NCBI GenBank assembly: GCA_903873705.1
Contig: CAIQPK010000056.1
Coordinates: 1 to 42,958 of the forward strand
Length of the DNA: 42,958 nt
Origin: an uncultured Acidobacteriota bacterium
Lineage (GTDB): Bacteria > Acidobacteriota > Terriglobia > Terriglobales > Acidobacteriaceae
Direction of reading: 5' to 3'
Shown: piece after piece, positions 17,784 through 25,263 of the stretch
Numbering within the stretch: position 1 is the stretch's first letter
How the letters are laid out: every line of letters begins with the position of its first letter
Notes under the pieces: model-generated
Told to the model about the DNA's origin: nothing
The model's database searches: none
The model's input: only the letters and a program-made list of their open reading frames with translations
Made by a program: the position numbers and the translations under genes

Positions 17784-18842
17784 ATGGCGGTAAAAGACGA
17801 ATTGCTGAAAAAGGCTGAAGAGAGCGCAGTGGCTGCGCCGAGTGGGCACGATATTGAGGGCCATGTGCCGGTGACGCTGCATGGACGTACGTTGTCACCT
17901 AATCGGCGGATGAGGCTGGAGCTGGACTGGGTGGAAGAAGTCCGCGTGAACACGTCGGCGGTGGAGCGCAGGGCGGCGACCATTGGGACTCGCCGGAGTG
18001 TGAAGAAGGACTGGCAGGCGGCTTGGCTACTGCGCGCGATCGCCTGCATGGATTTGACGACGCTGAGCGGCGATGATTCAGCTGAGCGGGTGAAGCGGCT
18101 TTGCGCCAAGGCGCGGCGGCCGCTGCAGGACCACTTGGTCAAGGCGCTGGGGATTGAGGAGCTGCACCTGACTACGGGCGCGGTTTGTGTGTATCACGCG
18201 TTTGTGGAGACGGCGGTGAAGGCGCTGGAGGGTAGTGGGATTCCGGTGGCGGCGGTTTCTACGGGATTTCCTGCTGGCTTGTCGCCGCTGGCGGAGCGGG
18301 TGGAGGAGATTAAGCGGAGCGTTGAGGCGGGGGCCAGCGAGATCGATATTGTGATTACGCGGGCGCATGTTTTCAATGGCGAGTGGAATGCGCTGTATGA
18401 CGAGGTGGCGGCTTTCAAGGAGGCTTGTGGGCCGGTCGCGCATATGAAGGCGATCCTTGGCACGGGCGATTTGTTGACGCTGCGGAATGTGGCTCGGGCC
18501 AGCTGGGTGGCGATGATGGCGGGGTCGGAGTTTATTAAGACGTCGACGGGAAAAGAAGCGGTGAATGCTACGCTGCCGGTGTCGCTGGTGATGGTGCGGG
18601 CGATTCGGGAGTATGCGGAGCGGACGGGGATGTCGGTTGGTTATAAGCCGGCGGGCGGCATCAAGACGGCCAAGCAGGCGCTGGACTGGATGGCGCTGAT
18701 GAAGGATGAACTGGGGCGGCCTTGGCTGGAGCCTTCGCTGTTCAGGTATGGGGCTAGTTCCATGCTGGGGGATATTGAGCGGCAGTTGGAGCATTTTGTT
18801 ACGGGTAGGTATTCGGCTACTTATCGGCACCCGATTGCGTAG
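17784..18842 (+). CDS. deoC: Deoxyribose-phosphate aldolase
   Basis: 352 residues. Class I aldolase cleaving 2-deoxyribose-5-phosphate to glyceraldehyde-3-phosphate and acetaldehyde in deoxynucleoside catabolism. The barrel motifs are present: CMDLTTLSGDDSAERV (the conserved Asp-Leu-Thr-Thr-Leu), VAAVSTGFPAGLSPL, EIDIVITRAHVFNGEW, MKAILGTGDLL, EFIKTSTGKEAVNATL with the Schiff-base Lys, and VGYKPAGGIKTAKQAL with the second Lys. An N-terminal extension of about 90 residues places it in the longer class found with ALDH16 rather than the 220-250 residue bacterial type. The ATG at 17784 is chosen over an upstream GTG at 17727, which would run through the palindrome. It heads an operon with the next two genes. 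Confidence 0.94.
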   Translation: MAVKDELLKKAEESAVAAPSGHDIEGHVPVTLHGRTLSPNRRMRLELDWVEEVRVNTSAVERRAATIGTRRSVKKDWQAAWLLRAIACMDLTTLSGDDSAERVKRLCAKARRPLQDHLVKALGIEELHLTTGAVCVYHAFVETAVKALEGSGIPVAAVSTGFPAGLSPLAERVEEIKRSVEAGASEIDIVITRAHVFNGEWNALYDEVAAFKEACGPVAHMKAILGTGDLLTLRNVARASWVAMMAGSEFIKTSTGKEAVNATLPVSLVMVRAIREYAERTGMSVGYKPAGGIKTAKQALDWMALMKDELGRPWLEPSLFRYGASSMLGDIERQLEHFVTGRYSATYRHPIA

Positions 18843-18847
18843 AGGAA

Positions 18848-19219
18848 ATGGCAAACACTACCAAGATGGAACTGCTGAAATACATAGAAGAAGACCGAAA
18901 ATACCTTGCAGACGCTCAACGAAATCTACCCAAGACGAAAAAGAAAGCGATTTTCGAATTCGCTACGTCGTGGGTTTTCATTGCGGTCCTTGGTTATTTC
19001 GGAGGATCTAAAGCGTGGACAGGCTCAGTCCTTCATAAGCTCTACCTGATCGTAGTTTCCTTTGTAGTGAGCGCCTTCTCCATCTGGAAACTGAAAGTAA
19101 GGATCAACGGAGCAGAAAAAGCAATTGAGTTAGCGCGGGAAACCTTGGAAGATTCGTTGAGAGACGCGGAACTTCCACAAGAGCACTTCTCGGTGAACGG
19201 AGTGAAATATGGCAAGTAG
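18848..19219 (+). CDS. Small two-helix membrane protein, unknown
   Basis: 123 residues, no recognised family. A charged N-terminal helix (MELLKYIEEDRKYLADAQ) precedes two hydrophobic segments (about 40-55 FATSWVFIAVLGYFGG and 63-82 LHKLYLIVVSFVVSAFSI) and a second amphipathic helix (INGAEKAIELARETLEDSL), so it probably sits in the membrane with both long ends on the same side. It starts five bases after the deoC stop and overlaps the next gene by 11 bases. Its base composition is visibly AT-richer and its codons differ from both neighbours, which suggests later insertion between deoC and the dehydrogenase gene. Confidence 0.7.
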   Translation: MANTTKMELLKYIEEDRKYLADAQRNLPKTKKKAIFEFATSWVFIAVLGYFGGSKAWTGSVLHKLYLIVVSFVVSAFSIWKLKVRINGAEKAIELARETLEDSLRDAELPQEHFSVNGVKYGK

Positions 19220-21608
19220 CATTGTGGAGAAGTTTTACAGCATGGAATATGGACCGGCGCCGGAAGATGCGAGTGAAGTGACTAAGTGGCTTGATGCGCA
19301 TAAGCGTTCGTTTGGGCATTACATTGACGGGGCGTGGACCAAGGTTGGTAGCGCCAGCTTTGAGACTCGGAACCCGGCTACGGGTGAGGTGATCGCGAAG
19401 ATTGCTACGGCGGATGCGGGCGATGTGGACCGGGCGGTGAAGGCGGCGCGGGCTGCGCTGCCGGGGTGGCAGGCGCTTACGGGGCACCAGAGGGCGCGGT
19501 ATCTTTATGCGTTTGCGCGGCAGGTGCAGAAGCATTCGCGGAAGCTGGCTGTGCTGGAGACGATCGATAACGGCAAGTCGATTCGCGAGTCGCGGGATAT
19601 TGATATTCCGCTGGTGGCGCGGCATTTCTATCATCATGCGGGATGGGCGCAGTTGATGGATGAGGAGTTTCCGGGGTATGTGCCGGTGGGTGTCGTCGGG
19701 CAGATTATTCCCTGGAACTTTCCGCTGTTGATGTTTGCGTGGAAGGTGGCGCCGGCGCTGGCGGCGGGTAATACCGTGGTGATCAAGCCGGCGGAGTTTA
19801 CGCCGATGAGTGCGATTGCGCTGGCGGAGATTGCGCACGAGATTGGGCTGCCGAAGGGTGTGCTGAACGTCGTGAACGGCGATGGCAAGACGGGCGCTGC
19901 GATTGTGGAGCATGCCAATATCGACAAGATTGCGTTTACGGGATCGACCGAGGTGGGACGGATTATTCGCAAGGCTACGGCGAAGACGACCAAGAAGCTT
20001 TCGCTGGAGCTTGGCGGGAAAAGCCCGTTCATCGTGTTCGATGATGCCGATCTCGACTCTGCCGTCGAGGGTCTCGTGGATGGCATCTGGTTCAACCAGG
20101 GGCAGGTGTGCTGCGCGGGGTCGCGGCTGCTGGTGCAGGAGCGCGTGGCGGAGAAACTGTACGACAAGATTCGGGTGAGGATGGAGACGCTGCGGGTGGG
20201 GTCGCCGCTGGATAAGGCGATTGATATTGGCGCGATTGTGGACCAGGTGCAGTATGACCGGATCAAGTCGCTGGTGGAGATTGGTGTGCAGGAAGGCGCG
20301 ACGTGCTGGCAGCCGGATATTTCGATGCCGGAGAAGGGCTTGTTTCTGAAGCCGACGCTGCTTACGGGTGTGTCGCCAGCGAGCACGGTGGCGCAGGAAG
20401 AGATTTTTGGGCCCGTGCTGGTGGCGATGACTTTCCGGACTCCAGCAGAGGCGGTTGAGTTGGCCAACAACACGACTTATGGGCTCGCTGCTTGCGTTTG
20501 GAGCGAGAACATTAATGTGGCGCTGGATGTGGCGGCGCAGGTGAAGGCCGGCGTGGTGTGGGTGAATGGAACGAACCTGTTCGACGCGGCTTGCGGATTT
20601 GGTGGGTATCGTGAATCGGGCTATGGGCGCGAGGGCGGCAAGGAGGGAATGTATGAGTACCTCGAGCCGGCGTGGCTGCACTCGGAGTTGAAGGCCAAGG
20701 CCGTGACTTCCCTGCCCGAGCCGGAGGGTAAACAGCACGGTGATGATGATGGTGTGGTCGAAGGGTTTGGGATTGACCGCACGGTGAAGCAGTACATTGG
20801 CGGCAAGCAGGCGCGGCCGGATTCGGGTTATAGCTATCCGGTTTATGGCGCTAGCGGGAACATGGTTGGCGAGGCGCCGCTGGGGAATCGCAAGGATATT
20901 CGCAATGCGGTGGAAGCGGCACGGGCCGCGGCGAAGTGGGGTAAGAACACGGCGCATGGGCGGGCGCAGGTACTTTACTTTATCGCCGAAAATCTGGTGC
21001 AGCGGCGTGTTGAGCTGACTGCGAAGCTGACGGAGTTTGTGGGGCCGGAGCAGGCGGCGATCGAGGTTGACTACGGCGTTGAGCGGTGTTTTGCTTATGC
21101 GGCGTGGTGCGATAAGTATGAGGGGTCGGTGCACAATCCGCCGTTCCGGATGGTGACGCTGGCGATGAAGGAGGCTATCGGGACGGTGGGCATTCTATGC
21201 CCCGACGATGCACCGCTGCTGGGCTTTCTTAGCCTGGTGCTGCCGGCGATTGCGATGGGCAACACTGTCGTCGCCGTGCCCAGCGAGCGCTGCGCTACGC
21301 TGATGAGCGACCTGTACCAGGTGTTCGATACGAGCGACCTGCCCGGCGGTGTGGTCAACATCGTTTCGGGCAAAGCCAGCGAGTTAGGCAAGACGCTCGC
21401 GGAGCATGACGACATCGATGCGATCTGGAGCTTCCGCGATGAGGCGGCCAGTGCGATGGTGAAGCTGGGGTCGATTGGGAATTTGAAGCAGGTTTGGACC
21501 AACGAAGGGCGGCAGATTGACTGGTTTGATCCGGCGCAGGCTGAGGGGCGGTATTTCCTGCGGCACTCTACACAGGTGAAGAATATCTGGGTGCCGTACG
21601 GCGAGTAG
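19209..21608 (+). CDS. Two-domain aldehyde dehydrogenase, ALDH16 type
   Basis: 799 residues. The first domain (about 35-500) is a full NAD(P)-dependent aldehyde dehydrogenase: PWNFPLLMFAWKVAPALAAG with the oxyanion Asn near 169, LELGGKSP with Glu 267, and NQGQVCCAGSR with catalytic Cys 301. A second, shorter ALDH-like domain (about 525-799) keeps the fold (VGILCPDDAPLLGFLSLVLP, AMGNTVVAVPSE) but has no Cys-Glu catalytic pair. This pseudo-domain arrangement is that of ALDH16. Downstream of deoC, it would oxidise the acetaldehyde from deoxyribose-5-phosphate to acetate. GGAG lies six bases before the ATG. Confidence 0.9.
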   Translation: MASSIVEKFYSMEYGPAPEDASEVTKWLDAHKRSFGHYIDGAWTKVGSASFETRNPATGEVIAKIATADAGDVDRAVKAARAALPGWQALTGHQRARYLYAFARQVQKHSRKLAVLETIDNGKSIRESRDIDIPLVARHFYHHAGWAQLMDEEFPGYVPVGVVGQIIPWNFPLLMFAWKVAPALAAGNTVVIKPAEFTPMSAIALAEIAHEIGLPKGVLNVVNGDGKTGAAIVEHANIDKIAFTGSTEVGRIIRKATAKTTKKLSLELGGKSPFIVFDDADLDSAVEGLVDGIWFNQGQVCCAGSRLLVQERVAEKLYDKIRVRMETLRVGSPLDKAIDIGAIVDQVQYDRIKSLVEIGVQEGATCWQPDISMPEKGLFLKPTLLTGVSPASTVAQEEIFGPVLVAMTFRTPAEAVELANNTTYGLAACVWSENINVALDVAAQVKAGVVWVNGTNLFDAACGFGGYRESGYGREGGKEGMYEYLEPAWLHSELKAKAVTSLPEPEGKQHGDDDGVVEGFGIDRTVKQYIGGKQARPDSGYSYPVYGASGNMVGEAPLGNRKDIRNAVEAARAAAKWGKNTAHGRAQVLYFIAENLVQRRVELTAKLTEFVGPEQAAIEVDYGVERCFAYAAWCDKYEGSVHNPPFRMVTLAMKEAIGTVGILCPDDAPLLGFLSLVLPAIAMGNTVVAVPSERCATLMSDLYQVFDTSDLPGGVVNIVSGKASELGKTLAEHDDIDAIWSFRDEAASAMVKLGSIGNLKQVWTNEGRQIDWFDPAQAEGRYFLRHSTQVKNIWVPYGE

Positions 21609-21696
21609 GGCTTTAGGGAGAGTCGTGGTGCGGCGAAGAAAAGCAGATCCCTTCGCTGCGCTGCGGAATGACAATCCAAAAAGTTTAGTGGCATGA

Positions 21697-21730
21697 AAAC
21701 GCGACTGCCGTGAGTGCGGCAGTCGCGTTT
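21697..21730. terminator. Bidirectional terminator
   Basis: Perfect 14-base stem (AAACGCGACTGCCG with its complement) and loop TGAGTG, between the convergent genes ending at 21608 and 21747. A-run on one side and T-run on the other suit both directions. Confidence 0.85.
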
Positions 21731-21746
21731 ACTCTGCCTGACGACC

Positions 21747-22322
21747 TTAGACGCGGCCGTAGAACTCGCGGGTTTCGGTGGTGATCTTGATCTTTTCGCC
21801 TTCCTTGACGAAGAGCGGGACGCGGATTTCTACGCCTGTTTCGAGCTTGGCGGACTTGGTTACGCTGCCGCTGGAGGTGTCGCCACGGACGGCGGGTTCG
21901 GTGTAGCTGACGATGAGTTCGACGTGCATGGGAAGCTGTAGACCGATGGGGTTGCCGTTGTATTTTTCGATCTGAACGATGGTGCCTTCAAGGAGCCAGT
22001 CGAGGGCGTCGCCCATCATCTGGGGGCTGAGCTGCCAGGTTTCGAAACTTTCCTGATCGAGGAAGTAAGAGCCTTCGGAGTCGGTGTAGAGATAGGACGC
22101 CGGGGTGGTCTCGAGGTCGGGCTCCTTGAACTTGTCGCCGGCCTTGAAGGTCTTGTCGATGACGGCGTTGGTGAGCATATTGCGCATCTTGAGGCGGACG
22201 AGCGTTTGTCCTCCGCGTGCCGTCGGGGTGGAAATCTCTTTGTCGAGGCAGGCGTAAGGGACGTTCTCGAACTCGAAGAAGGATTTGCGTTTTACGTCTA
22301 TTGCGTCGATCAGTGCGGCCAT
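21747..22322 (-). CDS. Elongation factor P-like protein, EfpL/YeiP type
   Basis: 191 residues with the three beta domains of EF-P: an N-terminal KOW-like domain, the OB domain (TWQLSPQMMGDALDWLLEG) and the C-terminal LETGVEIRVPLFVKEGEKIKI block ending in TTETREFYGRV. The loop that in canonical EF-P reads KPGKGQ with modified Lys 34 here reads STPTARGGQ. This matches the SPTARG loop of E. coli YeiP (EfpL), which uses an unmodified Arg. It should therefore relieve ribosome stalling without the EpmA-type modification. Start at 22322 (MAALIDAIDV) with AAGGA four bases upstream; the open frame to 22412 lacks support. A canonical efp presumably lies elsewhere. Confidence 0.87.
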   Translation of the reverse strand: MAALIDAIDVKRKSFFEFENVPYACLDKEISTPTARGGQTLVRLKMRNMLTNAVIDKTFKAGDKFKEPDLETTPASYLYTDSEGSYFLDQESFETWQLSPQMMGDALDWLLEGTIVQIEKYNGNPIGLQLPMHVELIVSYTEPAVRGDTSSGSVTKSAKLETGVEIRVPLFVKEGEKIKITTETREFYGRV

Positions 22323-22433
22323 GGGGTCCTTGGGTTGGTAGAAAGTCTGCGCAAGTTTGCGCGGCTTGATTAGGGTAAATGAAGTGACCCGAATCAATGA
22401 ACCCGCTCCCATTTGCTGCTAGGATTCATGGCT

Positions 22434-23111
22434 ATGAAGGTACTCGTAATCGATGTAGGTGGAACCAACGTCAAGGTGGCGTCGACCGATACGCCGGTGC
22501 CGATAAAGATTGCCTCCGGGCCAACGATGACGGCCGAAAGTATGTGCGAGCAGGTGCTCGCCGCAACGAAGGCGTGGAAGTACGACCGCATCTCAATCGG
22601 CTATCCGGGGCCGGTGGAAAAGCACCGTCCGATTTCCGAGCCGCACAACCTGGGACCTGGGTGGGTCGACTTCAATTACGAGAAGGCCCTCGGTAAACCG
22701 TTGCGCTTCGTGAACGACGCTGCCATGCAGGCGCTGGGCGGGTACAAGAACGGCCGTATGCTTTTCCTCGGTGTGGGAACGGGCCTGGGATCGGCAATGG
22801 TGCTTGACGGCGTGCTGGTGCCGCTGGAGTTGGCGCATCTGCCGTACAAGCACGGCAAGACGTATGAGGAGTACCTCGGCGTTGCCGGCTTGCACCGGCG
22901 CGGCAAGAAAAAGTGGCGGGCGTCCGTACTCGACGTTGTCGAGCGGTTGAAGGCGGCCATGGTCTGCGACTGCGTTCTGCTGGGCGGCGGCAATGCAAAA
23001 TTCATGAAGGACCTGCCGGCCCATGTTGTCGTCGGCTCGAACGCGAACGCCGTGCTGGGCGGGTTCAGGCTTTGGGACGATGCCCTGGGCAAGCGCGCCG
23101 CCCGGCAGTAG
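22434..23111 (+). CDS. ROK-family sugar kinase, polyphosphate glucokinase-like
   Basis: 225 residues. The N-terminal phosphate loop VLVIDVGGTNVKVAS and later SIGYPGPVEK, RFVNDAAMQALG (catalytic Asp in VNDA), LFLGVGTGLGSAMV and CVLLGGGNAKFM are those of the ROK/polyphosphate glucokinase group. The ROK zinc motif (CxCGxxGCxE) is absent, as in polyphosphate glucokinases. The substrate is probably glucose, with ATP or polyphosphate as donor; this is by resemblance. The ATG at 22434 has AGGA nine bases upstream; the ATG at 22428 is too close to it. It is divergent from the EfpL gene with about 110 bases between the starts, and its stop is five bases from the convergent radical SAM gene. Confidence 0.8.
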   Translation: MKVLVIDVGGTNVKVASTDTPVPIKIASGPTMTAESMCEQVLAATKAWKYDRISIGYPGPVEKHRPISEPHNLGPGWVDFNYEKALGKPLRFVNDAAMQALGGYKNGRMLFLGVGTGLGSAMVLDGVLVPLELAHLPYKHGKTYEEYLGVAGLHRRGKKKWRASVLDVVERLKAAMVCDCVLLGGGNAKFMKDLPAHVVVGSNANAVLGGFRLWDDALGKRAARQ

Positions 23112-23116
23112 CGGCG

Positions 23117-24535
23117 TCACACGGAAGCAAGCGTGCGCTCGCGCAGTGGGTTCAGGCGCGTCTGTTCAAGATTGTCACGATAGAACAGGTTGTAGGTATC
23201 GAAGGGAATCAGCCGCTTTGCGTCAGGGTGCGCAATGTGGATGCAGGTTTTCTTGATGGAGCGCAGATCAAACGTCTGGGCGTCGATGAACTGCACGATC
23301 AGGATGCGAAAGAGGTTGTCATAACCCAGGTTCTTAGGAGCAAGCACCTGCGGGAGGCAGCAGAGCAGTTCACGCAGCGTAGCCGCCTGCGATTGGGGTG
23401 AGTGGTTTGTTGAGAACAGCTTGAAGATGTGATCGCGAATCGCCGGATCGCGCTCGTAGATAATCGTGTTCCTGCCGCCGTTAATCAGGACATCCGGCTC
23501 GATCATGCCGGTCAGCGGCATAACCTGGTCGCCCAGCTTGATCGCATAAGCCATCGCCAATGAATCAGGGTGGCAGGGGACAGGTATCAGGTCCTCCGGC
23601 TTGAATACCGTGGTCTGGTCGAGGATGCGGCGGCGCACTTCAGTGAGCGTGAGCCGATGCTGTGCGGAGTCGTAATTCTGGAGGCGTCCCGCCTGCTGCA
23701 CGGGCTGAAAAGTGACACCGCGCACGCACGGTTGTTTGAGGGCGAAGTCAATGATGTCTCCCATCTCGTCATCGTTCACACCGCGCTCGACCGTGACGAC
23801 CAGCGTGGTGGAGATGTTGAGAGCATTCAGCTTTTCGAGCGCCTTGGTGCGCACGCTGCGCAGGTCGGCGCCACGCAGCTGCAAGAGCGGATCGCGGCGC
23901 AGCGAATCGAATTGGAGATAGAGTTCGAACCTCGGCATATACGTGGCGAGCCTCTCCGCGAAGCCTTCCTCCGTCGCGAGGCGAATGCCGTTCGTGTTCA
24001 CCATCAGGTGTTTGATCGGCCGCCGCTTGGCCGCATCCAGAATGGCGAAGAATTCGGGGTGGATCGTCGGCTCACCGCCGGAGATCTGCACCACATCGGG
24101 CTCAATCTCGTTCGACACGACGGCATCGAGCATGCGCTCAATCTGCTCCAGCGGCTTGTAGGTGGTGCGGTGCGTGCCGCTGTCGGCGTAGCAGATGGGA
24201 CAGCTCAGATTGCACGCGTCGCAGATTTCGATCAACGAAAGGCATGAGTGCTGCTCGTGGTCCGGACACAGGCCGCAGTCGTATGGGCAGCCATACTTGA
24301 CCGGCGTGTTGTAGTGGTCGGGCATCTCCGGCGGCTTGATGAAGACCTCCCGGCAGCGGCGATAGTAGTCGATGTCGTCGGCCATCAATACGCGCTCAAA
24401 GCCGTGTTCCGGGCACCGCTTGAGCATATAGACCTTGCTGTCTTCAAAGACGATCTTGGCGTCGACGCGGCGATAGCAGGTGGTGCAGATGCTGACGGCG
24501 GTGTCGTAGAAAAGGTAGTCGCGCGTTTTGGCCAT
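23117..24535 (-). CDS. Radical SAM protein of the Tes/Mss (membrane-spanning lipid synthase) type
   Basis: 472 residues. The radical SAM cluster motif is C108-x3-C112-x2-C115 in CDACNLSCPICYA, followed by the SAM-binding ISGGEPTIHPEF. Upstream is a rubredoxin-like metal site (C17-x2-C20 and C41PEHG) and extra cysteines at 83, 87, 90 and 98 (CPYDCGLCPDH) for auxiliary clusters. This whole arrangement is that of archaeal tetraether lipid synthase (MJ0619 type) and of the bacterial homologues proposed to couple fatty acid tails into iso-diabolic acid, an abundant lipid in subdivision-1 Acidobacteria. The lipid role is an inference from architecture and taxonomy; other members of this broad family act on different substrates. 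The GGGGA ribosome site lies close to the ATG. Confidence 0.82.
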   Translation of the reverse strand: MAKTRDYLFYDTAVSICTTCYRRVDAKIVFEDSKVYMLKRCPEHGFERVLMADDIDYYRRCREVFIKPPEMPDHYNTPVKYGCPYDCGLCPDHEQHSCLSLIEICDACNLSCPICYADSGTHRTTYKPLEQIERMLDAVVSNEIEPDVVQISGGEPTIHPEFFAILDAAKRRPIKHLMVNTNGIRLATEEGFAERLATYMPRFELYLQFDSLRRDPLLQLRGADLRSVRTKALEKLNALNISTTLVVTVERGVNDDEMGDIIDFALKQPCVRGVTFQPVQQAGRLQNYDSAQHRLTLTEVRRRILDQTTVFKPEDLIPVPCHPDSLAMAYAIKLGDQVMPLTGMIEPDVLINGGRNTIIYERDPAIRDHIFKLFSTNHSPQSQAATLRELLCCLPQVLAPKNLGYDNLFRILIVQFIDAQTFDLRSIKKTCIHIAHPDAKRLIPFDTYNLFYRDNLEQTRLNPLRERTLASV

Positions 24536-24609
24536 GGGTCCCCGCTTTCGTCAAACATCGAGAGCAAACTCACTTGAATACTATGTCTGCCAAGGATAAG
24601 GGCAGACCC

Positions 24610-24639
24610 GGTTGTGACACTTGTTGAAGTGACACAACC
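24610..24639. promoter_or_regulatory. Inverted repeat upstream of the radical SAM gene
   Basis: Arms of 13 bases (GGTTGTGACACTT and AAGTGACACAACC, one mismatch) around GTTG, 75-104 bases before the radical SAM start and after the stop of the small membrane gene. It could be an operator or a read-through terminator; no T-run follows on the minus strand, favouring an operator. The inner TGACA and AAGTG resemble the palindrome at 37531-37551. Confidence 0.45.
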
Positions 24640-24722
24640 CATGGCGGCGGTTATGACCACACTGCCTTTGAAAGGAAAAGTCTAATAAGCTTTGCGCCGT
24701 GGCCCGAACTCCTTCGCCAAGG

Positions 24723-24968
24723 TCATTTGCGAAACGTGTTGATGATGGACCCGATCACAAGGCAAAGAGCGCAGACGACAAGGCTAAGAATCGAGATGCC
24801 GAATACAGCCAGGCCGAGGGTCTGAACGAACGAGAATGCCCCGCGCCCCAGAAAGCCCAGGCCGACGCTGCACAGGCCAAAACCGATGCCAACGCCGACG
24901 GCTGAACCGGCAATGCCCTTTATCGCCCAGGAAAGATCGAGTTTGGTGTCGGAAGATGGCTCAAACAT
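24723..24968 (-). CDS. Small membrane protein, unknown
   Basis: 81 residues, no recognised family. Two hydrophobic segments (about 15-40, rich in Gly: GSAVGVGIGFGLCSVGLGFLG; and 50-75 GLAVFGISILSLVVCALCLVIG) with a charged C-terminus NTFRK. It follows another two-helix protein (24994-25263) at 25 bases, and the two share the layout short polar head, Gly-rich helix, second helix, basic tail, so they may be distant relatives. Both lie downstream of the Lgt-like gene on the same strand and could form an operon with it. Confidence 0.6.
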   Translation of the reverse strand: MFEPSSDTKLDLSWAIKGIAGSAVGVGIGFGLCSVGLGFLGRGAFSFVQTLGLAVFGISILSLVVCALCLVIGSIINTFRK

Positions 24969-24993
24969 AGGCTGCTCAACCCCTTCGTGGCGT

Positions 24994-25263
24994 CTATTGA
25001 TCTTTGGGTGTTGCTTTGGAAAACATTCCAGCGATGAACTTTCCGATAGCCCACAGGCAGCCGACTATAAGACCTAAGCCGGCACCGACAAAGAGTAACG
25101 CACCGAGCCCGGCCAGGCTGCTGCCTCCAAATTCAGAGTGGGGATAGAGGTGTGCATCGAGGCCGCACAATCCAAAAGCGAGAATCAAGCCGGCGGTGCT
25201 GAAGGCAATGACCTTCATCGGTCCTGCGTAGGAGGCTACTTCATTGGCCGACTGGTTGGACAC
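24994..25263 (-). CDS. Small membrane protein, unknown, overlapping the lgt-like gene
   Basis: 89 residues, no recognised family. Two hydrophobic helices (about 17-36 VIAFSTAGLILAFGLCGLDA and 49-80 LAGLGALLFVGAGLGLIVGC) and a basic tail SKATPKDQ. The GTG at 25263 is chosen because a strong GGGGAGG ribosome site lies six bases upstream; an internal ATG at 25218 has a poorer site. The start overlaps the last 23 bases of the Lgt-like gene, which indicates coupling to it. Confidence 0.65.
   Translation of the reverse strand: MSNQSANEVASYAGPMKVIAFSTAGLILAFGLCGLDAHLYPHSEFGGSSLAGLGALLFVGAGLGLIVGCLWAIGKFIAGMFSKATPKDQ

Noticed and set aside
19104-21134. 676-codon open frame on the minus strand opposite the ALDH16 gene
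   Set aside because: Arg/His/Leu-rich with no recognisable motif; it follows from the strong GC third-position bias of the real gene.
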